Notes under the pieces: generated by a model
Told to the model about the DNA's origin: nothing
The model's database searches: none
What the model saw: the letters and a program-made list of their open reading frames with translations, nothing else
Position numbers and translations under genes: made by a program
Origin: Bathymodiolus brooksi
Taxonomy: Eukaryota > Mollusca > Bivalvia > Mytilida > Modiolidae
Length of the DNA stretch: 64,000 nucleotides
Assembly: GCA_963680875.1 (NCBI GenBank)
Contig: OY804580.1
Span: 98,919,353 to 98,983,352 of the forward strand
Direction: 5' to 3'
Part shown: piece after piece, positions 47,106 through 59,816 of the stretch
Layout: every line of letters starts with the position of its first letter
Position numbering within the stretch: position 1 is the stretch's first letter

Positions 47106-47989
47106 AGAAAAGCAACACAAACAGGTCTAATTTTATAGAGAAAATGAACCTAACTATTTATAAAAATTTCCCCAATTGCAACCCCTGAAATGAAATTACA
47201 AGATGAAGATGTAATATTCTCTTGTTTAGATATTAACTACTTCAAAATCAATGACCTTCTTCTTCATTTCCGAGGCTCAAAAAAGGTTTTCTTTAAAAAA
47301 CAAAAAAATAACATCAACTTTTCAGTTTGCTCATGAGTTTAACTAGAAATCAACTGTTCATCAAATATGCATTGCTAAATGTAACCTTGCATATTTGTGA
47401 ACCCCTAAATGTCACAAACAAGTTTCTCCATCTGGAACTCAAATTCGAAAATGTATGTAACATCATATCTGGAACTCAAATTCGAAAATGTATGTAACAT
47501 CATCGTAAAATCTTCAAAAGAAATAATATTACCACAAGATGCTTACATTATGTAGTGTAGAATTAACAACCATTTGTTATTATCTCACAAGGTTACTTTT
47601 TTCACATTAACCCGACATGTTTGTGATATAATAAATCATAATGAAAGATTATTCTTGTTTTTGTTAACAAACTGAAACTTAAATATATGTTAGCATTTTG
47701 GTATTTAGTTAGACAAATAAAAATAGCATAATGATTAAAAATCAAATATGAACCATATATCCATTGTTAACTACACTGCCATTTTCAAGTCATTCCTGTT
47801 GAATGATTAAATGTATACATGTAGGTATATTACAATAATACACATCTCACACCTCATCAATTATGATTAAATGCAAAGCAATTAATTATTATTACATGGT
47901 TATAATAATTATATTTCTGTTATAACCATTACTAACAGGTGCTTGTTTTGAACTATGTTATACAAATAAAACTGACTAAATATCTTTAA
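47106..47989. other. Unannotated intron sequence
   Basis: AT-rich. Only a 36-bp direct duplication (CTGGAACTCAAATTCGAAAA at about 47434 and 47470) is visible. Confidence 0.6.
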
Positions 47990-49975
47990 CAAAGTAGAGG
48001 TTCTTACATGTACAGATGTACAATAACAAAGTAGAGGTTCTTACATGTACAGATGTACAATAACAAAGTAGAGGTTCTTACATGTACAGATGTACACTAA
48101 CAAAGTAGAGGTTCTTACATGTACAGATGAACAATAACAAAGACATGTACAGATGTACAATAACAAATTAGAGGTTCTTACATGTACAGATATACAATAA
48201 CAAAGTAGAGGTTCTTACATGTACAGATGTACAATAACAAAGTAGAGGTTCTTACATGTACAGATATACAATAACAAAGTAGAGGTTCTTACATGTACAG
48301 ATGAACAATAACAAGGTAGAGGTTCTTACATGTACAGATGTACAATAACAAAGTAGAGGTTCCTACATGTACAGATGTACAATAACAAAGTAGAGGTTCT
48401 TACATGTACAGATGAACAATAACAAAGTAGAGGTTTTTACATGTACAGATGTATAATAACAAAGTAGAGATTCTTACATGTACAGATGTACAATAACAAA
48501 GTAGAGGTTCTTACATGTACAGATGAACAACAACAAAGTAGAGGTTTTTACATGTACAGATGTACAATAACAAAGTAGAGGTTCTTACATGTACAGATGT
48601 ACATTAACAAAGTAGAGGTTCTTACATGTACAGATGAACAATAACAAAGTAGAGGTTTTTACATGTACAGATGTACAATAACAAAGTAGAGGTTCTTACA
48701 TGTACAGATGTACAATAACAAAGTAGAGGTTCTTACATGTACAGATGTACAATAACAAAGTAGAGGTTCTTGCATGTACAGATGTACAATAACAAAGTAG
48801 AGGTTCTTACATGTACAGATATACAATAACAAAGTAGAGGTTCTTACATGTACAGATATACAATAACAAAGTAGAGGTTCTTACATGTACAGATATACAA
48901 TAACAAGGTAGAGGTTCTTACATGTACAGATATACAATAACAAAGTAGAGGTTCTTACATGTACAGATGTACAAACAAAGTAGAGGTTCTTACATGTACA
49001 ATAACAAAGTAGAGGTTCTTACATGTACAGATGTACAATAACAAAGTAGAGGTTCTTACATGTACAGATGAACAATAACAAAGTAGAGGTTTTTACATGT
49101 ACAGATGTACAATAACAAAGTAGAGGTTCTTACATGTACAGATGTACAATAACAAAGTAGAGGTTCTTACATGTACAGATGAACAATAACAAAGTAGAGG
49201 TTTTTACATGTACAGATGTACAATAACAAAGTAGAGGTTCTTACATGTACAGATGTACAATAACAAAGTAGAGGTTCTTACATGTACAGATGAACAATAA
49301 CAAAGTAGAGGTTCTTACATGTACAGATGTACAATAACAAAGTAGAGGTTCTTACATGTACAGATGTACCATAACAAAGTAGAGGTTCTTGCATGTACAG
49401 ATGTACAATAAAAAAGTAGAGGTTCTTACATGTACAGATGTACAATAACAAAGTAGAGGTTCTTACATGTACAGATGTACAAACAAAGTAGAGGTTCTTA
49501 CATGTACAATAACAAAGTAGAGGTTACTACATGTACAGATGTACAATAACAAAGTAGAGGCTCTTACATGTACAGATGTACAATAACAAAGTAGAGGTTC
49601 TTACATGTACAGATGTACAATAACAAAGTAGAGGTTCTTACATGTACAGATATACAATAACAAAGTAGAGGTTCTTACATGTACAGATGTACAATAACAA
49701 AGTAGAGGTTCTTACATGTACAGATGTACAAACAAAGTAGAGGTTCTTACATGTACAGATGTACAAACAAAGTAGAGGTTCTTACATGTACAGATGTACA
49801 ATAACAAAGTAGAGGTTCTTACATGTACAGATGTACAATAACAAAGTAGAGGTTCTTACATGTACATATGTACAATAACAAAGTAGAGGATCTTACATGT
49901 ACAGATGTACAATAACAAAGTAGAGGTTCTTACATGTACAGATGTACAATAACAAAGTAGAGGTTCTTACATGTA
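47990..49975. repeat. 37-bp array, about 53 copies
   Basis: The unit is AATAACAAAGTAGAGGTTCT plus TACATGTACAGATGTAC. A 111-bp (3-unit) order, GATGAAC unit then AGGTTTTTAC unit then standard unit, recurs near 48413-48660 and 49069-49210. Several short units lack the ATA or the GATGTAC part. The right edge runs straight into family F sequence. Confidence 0.95.
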
Positions 49976-50210
49976 CAGATTTAAAAAAATTGGCCAATCA
50001 GAAACAAGAATTGCCTATGGTGGCCATGTTTGTTAATGGATCGGGACAAAATGAGCAATCTTTAGAGAAGACCTTCCATAGATGCTTCCGACCAAGTTTC
50101 ACTTCATTTGGCTGAGAGGTTTCAGAGGAGAAGATTAAAATGTGAAAAATTAACGGACGATGGACGCCAAGTGATGGCAAAAGCTCACATTGCCGTTTTG
50201 GCAAGGTGAG
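49976..50210 (+). mobile_element. Family F element, 3' end only
   Basis: GGCCAATCAGAAACAAGAAT, GCCATGTTTGTTAATGGATC, GACGCCAAGTGATGGCAAAA and the 3' hairpin CTCACATTGCCGTTTTGGCA / AGGTGAG. It matches 39575-39806 almost base for base. Confidence 0.85.
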
Positions 50211-50975
50211 AAAATAATAGGATATCTCAAATGTATTAATATGTATCGTGTTCCACACATATTTGGATTGTATTATACCATATTACTTGTGTTACTTGTG
50301 TACATCAATAATTTATAGATTAATAGTATAGGAGAGCTAATAGCTCAACACCTTTGATCTTTCTGCCGAGGAAAACCAAGAGTGGAACAATTCTTCATCA
50401 TCTACTAAATAGCACTGATACATGAGACTCATGGGGTTATACAATGTCCTTGAAAATAACTTGCAAATTAACTAACATATGAGACTCATCGGGGTTATAC
50501 AATGTCCTTGAAAATAGCTTGCAAATTAACTAACATTATTTCAATTTTCCTAGCAGTATACAGTGATGGTTAGTTATCCATGAAAAAAAATCCATGTTGA
50601 ATATAATCATTGCTTTTGTTATCCACAATGATGTATTTATAAGACATCGATTATCCATCACTTGCAGGGATCTTTTATATCAAGAAATATCTGTTCAAGG
50701 TCACATTTCAAATAGAGGTCAAATCAAGATGATCAAAAGCATAGGATCCAGAGAGAGAGAAAAATAATTAAAAATACGATTGGAATGATTGCATTGCAAT
50801 CTACAGGATGTACATGTAGTAGAAAATGAGTTATTGCCACTGTATGTATACATGTACATGAAACTGACATTGCTGGTCATAAGGTCAATTGCACTTACAA
50901 TAGTGACCTAAGCTCATTTGTAGTACATTACTGACCTAAGTTCATTTGTAGTACATTACTGACCTAAGTTCATTT
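50211..50975. repeat. Intron with two small duplications
   Basis: GAGACTCATGGGGTTATACA (57-60-bp unit) occurs twice at about 50420 and 50480. A 28-bp unit with CTGACCTAAGTTCATTTGTA occurs three times at 50903-50978. Nothing coding. Confidence 0.8.
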
Positions 50976-51272
50976 GTATCATGGCAAGAACAAGTTAATT
51001 TTCAATGAAATGATGATGAGGTCCGCTTTGTACTAGACCAACACGCTTAGTTGGATTTTTATAGTGCTAGCTCACTGAAACACCAGTCCATGGATAAAAG
51101 TATCCTCATTCCAAGTCAACCAGTCTTTGCTCTTTCTCCTTAATGCTGAGTGCTTAGCGGAAAAGCAACTAATACCAATTTAATAGTCTTTGCTTTGACC
51201 CGACATGGCCTTGAACCCAAGATCTACTGCACTTGAGGCGAGCACGGTAACCATTACACCACCGATGCGGTT
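50976..51272 (-). mobile_element. SINE family B, near full length, tRNA-derived
   Basis: The minus strand starts CGCATCGGTGGTGTAATGGT (box-A region) and continues TACCGTGCTCGCCTC, AGATCTTGGGTTCAAGGCC (box B) and GTCGGGTCAAAGCAAAGACT, then the body with GCACTCAGCATTAAGG and CACTATAAAAATCCAACTAA. Boxes A and B are spaced as in a tRNA. About 297 bp. Confidence 0.85.
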
Positions 51273-51418
51273 CAAATGACAACTACTGTACATGCCGGGT
51301 ACTTAATTACTTGTGTTTTATATCTTATAATAGGAAGTCTTTTATTAGAGTCAATAATTGGTACCTAGCTCACCAGTACGTTATTGTTTGTTTTAATGGA
51401 AGTGATTTTAATGTATTT

Positions 51419-51545
51419 TTACAACATTAAATACTTTTTTTCATCATGCTTTTTTCATATTTACAACATTAAATACTTTTTTTCATCATGCTTTTTTCAT
51501 ATTTACAACATTAAATACTTTTTTTCATCATGCTTTTTCATATTA
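51419..51545. repeat. 42-bp triplication
   Basis: TTTACAACATTAAATACTTT plus TTTTCATCATGCTTTTTTCATA, three direct copies. Confidence 0.95.
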
Positions 51546-51699
51546 AGTACATGCATAGTCATTAAAATAAATAGGATGCTGGTTTTTAATGACCAGTGTG
51601 TAAATATGCTTAATAAACACATGAGCCTGATTTTAAAGACAGTCCTTACAATGATTTTTTTTTTAATCTTAATGATCAGGAGGGGGAGCAGAAAGGGAT

Positions 51700-54046
51700 A
51701 TTAAGAGTTTTTTAAGGGAATTATTGAGGGAGAAAGCTTGTTTAAAGGCTTCTATTATATATTAATGTTAAATTTATATCACTTTTTTCCTGGGATATGG
51801 GAAAATTAAGAGAGGGTTTTTGCATACAATGTTACACAGCGATGCTTGATTTTTCCATTTTGGTTAGGTATATACCTGTACATGTACCTGTAGGTTCTGA
51901 AATAGATATAAATTCAAATCCAACTAACTACTTCCAATATCTCAGAAAATACCACACATGTATGTACATTTTTTTGTATATTATATACAACTGCATGGGA
52001 AAAAATAATTGGAACAGTTCATTCCACAGAATTTTCACAATAAACAACAATAACTGATTTCACAGTATACATATACTGTATGTCTAAGAAATGTATCATT
52101 AATTACATGTACAAAGTATTGTGCTATATCATGGACAATGACTGTTTGCTTTCCAATTTCTATCAAAATCAAAATAAAAATCTATTTCCCTTGACAAATT
52201 GTAATATTAATAACCAAAAAAAAGAAATCTTGAAAATGTAGAATATTGTCATTATCACCAATCTGGATTGACATTACATTTGCTTTTAAAATTGCATCCC
52301 TATCTGCTGTGATCAGTTGCTAACCAGAATCCCCATGGATTTTAGATAAAGATATATTTACGGCTGGTGTATGTATATAATGTAGGCATTGATTTCAGTA
52401 CAAAATATCTGCTTTCATTTGTTAATGAGATTGTTATAGTAAATGTCATATATTATTCAAAGAAAGAGCATCGTGTGTTAATGTTCTATTCACGATTTGC
52501 ACATTTTAATTATATTCGATTAATAACGTGCAATGTTATGAAGACGTCCTAACTAAATGGCCTTGGCATGATCTGGATGTATAACATGAGCTCTCTTAAA
52601 TAATCTGTACGTAAAATAATGCCATTGGTTGAATTAGGAAAATCCAAATTTGTAAGCCTGTCCGATAATGCTGGATGATAATCATTAAGACCCATAAAAA
52701 ATATTTTGATAAATTATTCAGCTATATTGTGACCATAGAGAGAAAGCCATGACATATATACTTTGCCTTAATTTTTTTCACCTACTTACCCCAAAGCCAA
52801 ACTTAGCAAAAAAAAATAAATATTTATTCACACAAATTCTTTAATAATTTCCACTTGTCCGAATCCAGTTTGACTTGTTCCGGGTTTAGGGCAAGTGGGT
52901 TAGCGTGAAGACTGGATATGACATTTAATATAAAGAAATGATCAGAGAACTCACCCCCTTTTTCCAAAGCCATATGGGTATGTGTCGGGAACCTTAACAC
53001 TGAGGTGTTTATGAGAGGTATCTTTTTGTTTATAACTGCCACTATAACATAACCCAGCATTAACCCTTGAAATACCTCCTCAAAGCTAAATGCAAATGAA
53101 ATGTGTGTATTGGTCTACCGCTGGGCAAGATCTCATCATCAGCATTTATATATAGATACATTGTATATACATTTTTTGTATGTTTGTACACCTACTTGTT
53201 CTATTAAAGCCTATTATTTATTTATATAGAACAAAAATATTATTTTTAGAATAATAAAAAATTAAGATACAATGATCACAAGAGAATTAAAATATGAAAT
53301 ATTTAATCAACAGTGGCCTACAAAGTAATATACATGTACCATCTGTTGTTGAGCATTAACCGTTTGACATTTACAATGTAGTGATAACAATCAAATCATT
53401 TCATATTCCTCCCACACAAATATAACATGCCATTATATATTATAATGTTGAACTTCAATGATTTAAAATATAACAAATATTCAATTTACTTAAAATATAA
53501 AGTACGTTCACATAGACATTATTTCATAATCTTTTTACATGTTATTGTCAGTATCTCACAGGCATGACGGGTAATTGCGATCTACATGTATTCCTCCTCT
53601 TGTCAAAAAGAGGAGGAATGAACTATAATTGCCTCTTGGTTACCAACATGTTTATCAATGTGTGACTATGATAATGGTAAAATTTTTGTTGTCCTTCTGA
53701 CAAGAGGTCACAAGTACAAATGGGTATAATGATATATTTCTTTATCAAAAGCAACGTCACCATGTATTTGCACAGTATACAAAAAATGTATATATATTCC
53801 TTCTTATTGATCAACTAAATTCAAATCTTTCACAAACTATAGATATACTACAATGTACTCGTATATGTACTACAAGGTACAAAGAGGTAATTTGAATTCC
53901 TGTTCCTCCATGGCATGTCACCATAAATTAGTTAGCCATTGACCTCTACTGTTGCTGGAGTATACCTTGTGCAATAGTCCCCCTCTTATTATGCCACCCC
54001 TCTTATTATGCCACCCCTCTTAAGGAGGTCAATATAGTTAAGTAGT
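51700..54046. other. Unannotated intron sequence
   Basis: No supported exon. A short perfect stem ATTCCTCCTCTT / AAGAGGAGGAAT lies at about 53589-53617, and GCCACCCCTCTTA is repeated near 53992-54022. Confidence 0.55.
52824..53060 (-). other. Unassigned open frame, 78 codons
   Basis: The product would start MLGYVIVAVINKKI and end SDKWKLLKNLCE. The last part has a protein-like composition and the stop overlaps an AATAAA. No family recognised and no splice context seen. It is as likely to be a repeat fragment or chance frame as a retrocopy. Confidence 0.2.
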
Positions 54047-54060
54047 ATTCTAATGCAATT

Positions 54061-54302
54061 ATAATGTAACACGTGACGTATTTTCATTGGTTATCGAGAG
54101 TTGTCAAATCTGCAATTGACATGCCTGAAGGAATGCTATATTCCTACGCCGAATGCACTTGTTTGTAAACAATATGGCCGACCCAGATATTTCCGACTAT
54201 GAATTTGACGCTGACGACTTATTTAGGAGATAACTGTATTGTATTTTAAAATTTCACAGCATCAATTGGAGATTTGATGGTCGCAAATCGAGTTTACTGT
54301 CC
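54061..54302 (+). mobile_element. 242-bp insert with promoter-like motifs and a mini-frame, between 13-bp direct repeats
   Basis: ATTCTAATGCAAT occurs at 54047-54059 and 54303-54315. The insert opens with AACACGTGACGTATTTTCAT and TGGTT (E-box/CRE-like and inverted CCAAT). At 54174 lies AACAATGG, a good initiation context, coding MADPDISDYEFDADDLFRR then stop. Its 3' part (GATTTGATGGTCGCAAAT) is one arm of hairpin H3 at 54676-54838. Whether it was ever a gene is unknown. Confidence 0.5.
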
Positions 54303-54675
54303 ATTCTAATGCAATATTGAACATAAAAATGTATTCTTGCATATATCCCATGGTCTAAAAATCACAAAAATTAAAATTCCGGGAAATGTTGTTGAACGAC
54401 TTTGGCACATAAACAATGTGACGTCATATGAAGACTTCCAGTTTAAAATGTAAAGATCAGACGTTTTTTGGCTTCGTGTACGCTTCAATTTAGATAGAAT
54501 TTAACTCAAATAAGTTTTCAAGGCAAGCATTTTAATTATTTTTGTGTATTTTTGTACATATGACATGTAGGATTTCACGTTTTCAAGATAGCGGATCCTT
54601 AAACAACTACATTACTATTTTTTTAGCGTATGTTTTCAAACTAGTGTGTACACGTTGGGAGAATTTCATAAGAAT

Positions 54676-54838
54676 AGGAATAACAGTACTGTATTTGAAG
54701 AGTTGTCGGTGTCAATTGTGGATTTGACGGTCGCAAATTTCCATTTTACTGGCTCCGCTTCGCCAGTAAAACGGATAATTGCGACCATCAAATCCACAAA
54801 TGACACCTCCAACTCTCAAATACAGTACTGTTATTCCT
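54676..54838. repeat. Long foldback hairpin H3
   Basis: AGGAATAACAGTACTGTATT at the left mirrors AATACAGTACTGTTATTCCT at the right; the arms continue through GGATTTGACGGTCGCAA / TTGCGACCATCAAATCC to the apex ACTGGCTCCGCTTCGCCAGT. Stem about 70 bp. Confidence 0.9.
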
Positions 54839-55261
54839 TAATTTTACTATATATCAGTGCATCTGAAATCTGGCCTGACAAGATGGATGGCCTTTGGCGA
54901 GAGTGGCCAAGAGAAAGACTAAGTGTACATGCCATCTTAATTATCATTCTGATTGAACCATCATTTTTTCACACATCCATACACAATGTACATTACAGCT
55001 GTAAAGAATTCTATATATTTTCTAAGAATTTTATGCAGGAGCACACATGTATTGTGATAATAAAAAAAATATACGTTCTTTACGAGATATATTTTTTTTA
55101 CTTATTAGAAGCATTTCGAGAGATCTGTAAAAATTTCCTCAGTTAAGGCAAAAAAATTATAAAATGCCTGTTTCCTGCAACATTTCTGCAAAAATTGGCC
55201 AGGTTTTTATTACCTAGGTAAATACTAGACAGGGACCTGACTTGAAACATTGCTTGTCCAA

Positions 55262-55433
55262 AAATGGCAATAATGTAGACTATTACTCTGAATGAGTGAA
55301 GTGCTGTGTGCTTAGCAGAGAAACAACAAATACCAATATTTTATAGTCTTTGGTTTGACCCAACCGAGAATTGAACCCATGCGATCTACTGCACTCAAGG
55401 CGAGCACACTAACCATTACACCACTAATGCAGT
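55262..55433 (-). mobile_element. SINE family B, head half
   Basis: The minus strand reads CTGCATTAGTGGTGTAATGG, TTAGTGTGCTCGCC, CAATTCTCGGTTGGGTCAAA and GCACACAGCACTTCAC. The box-A region is kept; box B is altered to GGGTTCAATTCTC. Confidence 0.8.
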
Positions 55434-55607
55434 TACAAATGTAGTTGATAATCCAAATATGAACAGTGTGTATAATAGCAAAGAGTGGGATGCATAATTT
55501 TATATCGAAATATGAGAGTATTCAGTTTTCTCGTATAAAAAATAAATCAAACTTAAAAGTACTATGAACAGACTGAAATTTTACTTTGTAGAATACAAAA
55601 CTTGTCC

Positions 55608-55813
55608 AAGTTTGAGCTATTGAGGATCAACTGCCTAAATTTGAGCTATTGAGGATCAACTGTCTAAGTTTGAGCTATTGAGGGTCAACTGTCTAAAGTA
55701 AATTTGAGCTATTGAGGATCAACTGTCTAAGTTTGAGCTATTGAGGATCAACTGTCTAAGTTTGAGCTATTGAGGTTCAACTGTCTAAGTTTGAGTTATT
55801 GAGGATTAACTGT
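55608..55813. repeat. 29-bp minisatellite, 7 copies
   Basis: AAGTTTGAGCTATTGAGGAT plus CAACTGTCT, one unit with a 5-bp insertion. Confidence 0.92.
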
Positions 55814-56102
55814 AGATATAACAATGTTATGCACCAAATAACATCATTATAGGGTATGAGTTATGCTAATTATTGAAAATCTGTGGAGTGTGGAGACTGG
55901 AATTATGGAAAGGCAGCGGGAGTGCTTTTCCTTTATTTCCATTTGCATGTACAGGTACATGTATATATAGTAAATGTAAAGTTGGATAGTCTCTCATGTT
56001 CATTTACATCCATATCCTTTCTTACAAAAATATATTGCTCTTTATTCATTGCAGGTTAAAATTATAAAACACAAATTAAATGCCCGAATATGTAATAATA
56101 GG

Positions 56103-56357
56103 AGACCATCATGGTCATGATTGTATGGTACTTGGATTTACAACTACCTTGGCAATCAGTGCCTATCACCACTGATGTTGTGAGTTTGAATCTTGTTCAG
56201 ACGAGGTATACTCGATACAACATTATGTGATAAAGTTTGTCAGTGACTTGCGGCAGGGTGGTGATTTTCTCCGGGTACTCCGGTTTCCTCCACCAATAAA
56301 ACTGACTGCCATGATATAGCTGAAACATTGTTGAAAGTGGCATTAAACACCTAACCC
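56103..56357 (+). mobile_element. SINE family A, full-length reference copy
   Basis: GAGACCATCATGGTCATGAT, ACAACTACCTTGGCAATCAG, box-B-like GAGTTTGAATCTTGTTC, TCGATACAACATTATGTGAT, GGGTACTCCGGTTTCCTCCA, CATGATATAGCTGAAACATT and GAAAGTGGCATTAAACACC, then CTAACCC. About 255 bp. The region 56400-57060 has no further feature I can name. Confidence 0.87.
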
Positions 56358-57069
56358 GTAAATCGCACCTTCTATCAAGCCTTGTGTGTATGAGAAGACA
56401 ATCAGAAGAAGAATGTTAAGGTTGACTGCCACTAAAGCTCTGTTTTATGAGCCATTAAGTAACAGGTTGTAGGATCCAATAGTCAAGTAATTAGTAAACA
56501 TTTCATGTAGAACAAAAAACATGTGTACAAAATAATAATCAGCTGGTCACTGACTTTTCTAATATGCTGCCAAATTATCTGTTAAAAAACATCAATATCT
56601 TGTCCACCTTTTACTTTTAACAGGAAAATTACTTTTCAAAACTATATTGAAACTGCATCACAAGTTTAGAAATTGAGAATAAATGTGTACTGTATAAAAT
56701 ACATTACATATCTATACAAGTATGATATAATATTTAAATAACTACATGTAATGTATGTAAAGTATATCACAATCTAAATAAAATTGCATGCTTGTTGTGT
56801 CTTTTTTTCTTTTTTTTTTCATGATACATTTAAACATCCCGTCTTAACCTTTCATTCATCTGTGATTGTACATGTCCAATCATATGCAAGACATTTATAT
56901 ATTTTGACCAATCAGACAAAAGCTTTTGGCATACTTGGGTTTGGTTACCTAAAGATTTAGTGGACTCATCACTGATTGGGTCGGTTGAAAATATGAAACC
57001 TTTTTTAAATGACCCTACACAGGATGTCGTTACATATGTGAATGTATCGCCAAAGAAAGCTTTATAAAC

Positions 57070-59205
57070 TAGAGGCTCAGGTGAGCCTGTATCGCTCACC
57101 TGACATAAATAAGTCCTCTTAAGAATGTCTGCATGCTGAATACATCTAAGTTACTATTCAAATCCCATACTGCCTTAGGGTTCTATGTTAAAACTATGTC
57201 TGCTCATGGCAGCCATCTTGGATGGAGATCGTGGTCACCGGACACAATTTTGAAAGTATACTACCCAAGGACCATCCATGCCATGTTTGCTTTAAATTGG
57301 CTGACTGGTTTCAGAAGAGAAGACTTTTAAACAATTTTCCCATAGGGTCCTATGTTAAAACTATGTCTGCTGACGGCGGCCATTTTGAACCGAGATCGGG
57401 ATCACTGAACACAATTTTGGAAGTTGACCACCTAAGGACCATCGATGACATGTTTGCTATATTGGCTTACTAGTTTCAGAGGAGAAGATTTTAAAACATT
57501 TTTTCCCATAGGGTCCTATGTTAAAACTACAGTATGTCTGCTGAAGGTGGCCATCTTGGATGGGGGTCAGGGTCACTGGACACAATTTTGAAAATTGACC
57601 ACTTAAGGACCATCCATGCCATGTTTGCTTTAAATTGGCTTACTGGTTTCAGAGAAGAAGATTTTTAAATATATTTCCCATAGGGTCCTATGTTAAAACT
57701 ATGTTCGCTGATGGTTGCCATCTTGGATGGAGGTCGGGGTCACAGGACATAATTTTGAAAGTTGACCACCTAAGGACCATTCATCCCATGTTTGCTTTAA
57801 ACTGACTTACTGGTTTCAGAGGAGAAGACTTAAACATTTTTTTCATAGGGTCCAATGTTAAAATTAAGTCGAGTCATGGTGGCCATCTTGAATTTCCGAT
57901 TGGCAAACGATTCACAAGTTTAGTACAGGACCACCCAATGATCATTCCTGCAAAGTCACAATTCAATTGGCTTAGTGGTTTCTAACAAGAAGATTTTTTA
58001 AATTTCGACCAATCAGAACACATTATGGGCCCTGGCAGCCATGTTGGATTTCCGATCAGCACCAAAAACAAAAATCTTGTATATGACCATCCAATGAACA
58101 TTTCTGCCAAGCTTGATTCAAATCTGTTTTGTGGTTTCAGAAAAAAAGATGAAAATGTGAAATTCCCATAGGGTCCAATGTTAAACTAAGTCGAGTCATG
58201 GCGGCCATCTTGAATTTCCGATCGGCAAACGATTCACAAGTTTAGTACAGGACCACCCAATGATCATTCCTGCAAAGTCACAATTCAATTGGCTTAGTGG
58301 TTTCTAACAAGAAGATTTTTAAAATTTCGACCAATCAGAACACATTATAGGCCCTGGCAGCCATGTTGGATTTCCGATCAGCACCAAAAACACAAATCTT
58401 GTATATGACCATCCAATGAACATTTCTGCCAAGTTTGGTTCAAATCTGTTTTGTGGTTTCAGAAAAAAAGATGAAAATGTGAAATTCTCATAGGGTCCAA
58501 TGTTAAACTAAGTAGAGTCATGGCGGCCATCTGGAATTTCCGATTGGCAAACGATTCACAAGTTTAGTACAGGACCACCCAATGATCATTCCTGCAAAGT
58601 CACAATTCAATTGGCTTAGTGGTTTCTAACAAGAAGATTTTTTAAATTTCGACCAATCAGAACACATTATGGGCCCTGGCAGCCATGTTGGATTTCCGAT
58701 CAGCGCCAAAAACAAAAATCTTGTATATGACCATCCAATGAACATTTCTGCCAAGTTTGATTCAAATCTGTTTTGTGGTTTCAGAAAAAAAGATGAAAAT
58801 GTGAAATTCCCATAGGGTCCAATGTTAAACTAAGTCGAGTCATGGCGGCCATCTTGAATTTCCGATCGGCAAACGATTCACAAGTTTAGTACAGGACCAC
58901 CCAATGATCATTCCTGCAAAGTCACAATTCAATTGGCTTAGTGGTTTCTAACAAGAAGATTTTTTAAAATTTCAACCAATCAGAACACATTATGGACCCT
59001 GGCAGCCATGTTGGATTTCAAATCAGCACCAAAAACACAAATCTGGTAGAGGACCATCCAGTGAACATTTCTGGCAAGTTTGGCTGATTTCTGTTCAGCG
59101 GTTTCAGAGAAGAAGATTTAAATGTGAAAAGCTAACCGACGGACGGACGGACGACGGACACTTACCCATGACAAAAGCTCACATGGCCTATGGCCAGGTG
59201 AGTTA
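57070..59205 (+). mobile_element. Family F terminal-hairpin element, 2.1 kb
   Basis: 5' hairpin AGGCTCAGGTGAGCCT then GTATCGCTCACCT; four units of about 165 bp (57180-57840, CATAGGGTCCTATGTTAAAA), then four of about 323 bp (57850, 58166, 58489, 58811; GCCATCTTGAATTTCCGATC and GGCAAACGATTCACAAGTTT), then GACGGACGGACGGACGACGG and 3' hairpin CTCACATGGCC / GGCCAGGTGAG ending TTAA. Repeat amplification here differs from the copy at 40754, so it happened separately. Confidence 0.88.
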
Positions 59206-59213
59206 AAAAGATA

Positions 59214-59385
59214 AAGTCAAACCTGTATTAAGATGTCACCTTTATGACAAAGAAAAAGTGGCCTTATAAGACAGGTGACCTCTTAAAAGATATGAAATAA
59301 AATGTTCTATGACATTGCAAGAAAAGGTAACCTTTAAATACAGATGACTGCTTAATAGAGGTGACTGCATGGACAGGTTTGACTG
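59214..59385. mobile_element. MITE family E, adjacent to family F end
   Basis: AGTCAAACCTGTATTAAGAT at the left, ATGGACAGGTTTGACTG|TA at the right, about 172 bp. It starts nine bases after the family F terminus. Inner TTATAAGACAGGTGACCTCT. Confidence 0.82.
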
Positions 59386-59816
59386 TATCTAATTTTATTT
59401 TGATTGTGTATACTTATGGCGTTAAGTTTTATTGGCAATGATTACAACTTTGAATATGAACTATAATATTAAATATCTATATGACATCTAAATCTCCTTC
59501 TGAGAAGGAAGTTTTATGTGGGATGATGATCTGTACACTGCTTGTTGTGTTTATCGTCACTTTCATCAAGTTTTCAGTAATACATCTGATAACCAGACTT
59601 ATAAAATGTATCATTATGTGGGGAAGAAATTGAAAAATGTCTACAGTTATAACAAACTGGTCGGTGAATACCCCAGCAGGCAGCAATTGGTAGGCATCTT
59701 GAAAACTCACCAATTAAGATGCATACCAGGGTTGGAACCCACATCCGTCGTGGTGATAGACTTGTAGTCACAATGAGTATTCGTGGGAACGAGTTTATAA
59801 TGTACAATTTACATGT

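Noticed and set aside
54646..55146. 166-codon plus-strand frame
   Set aside because: Its first third is the H3 hairpin and the rest is low-complexity AT-rich DNA.
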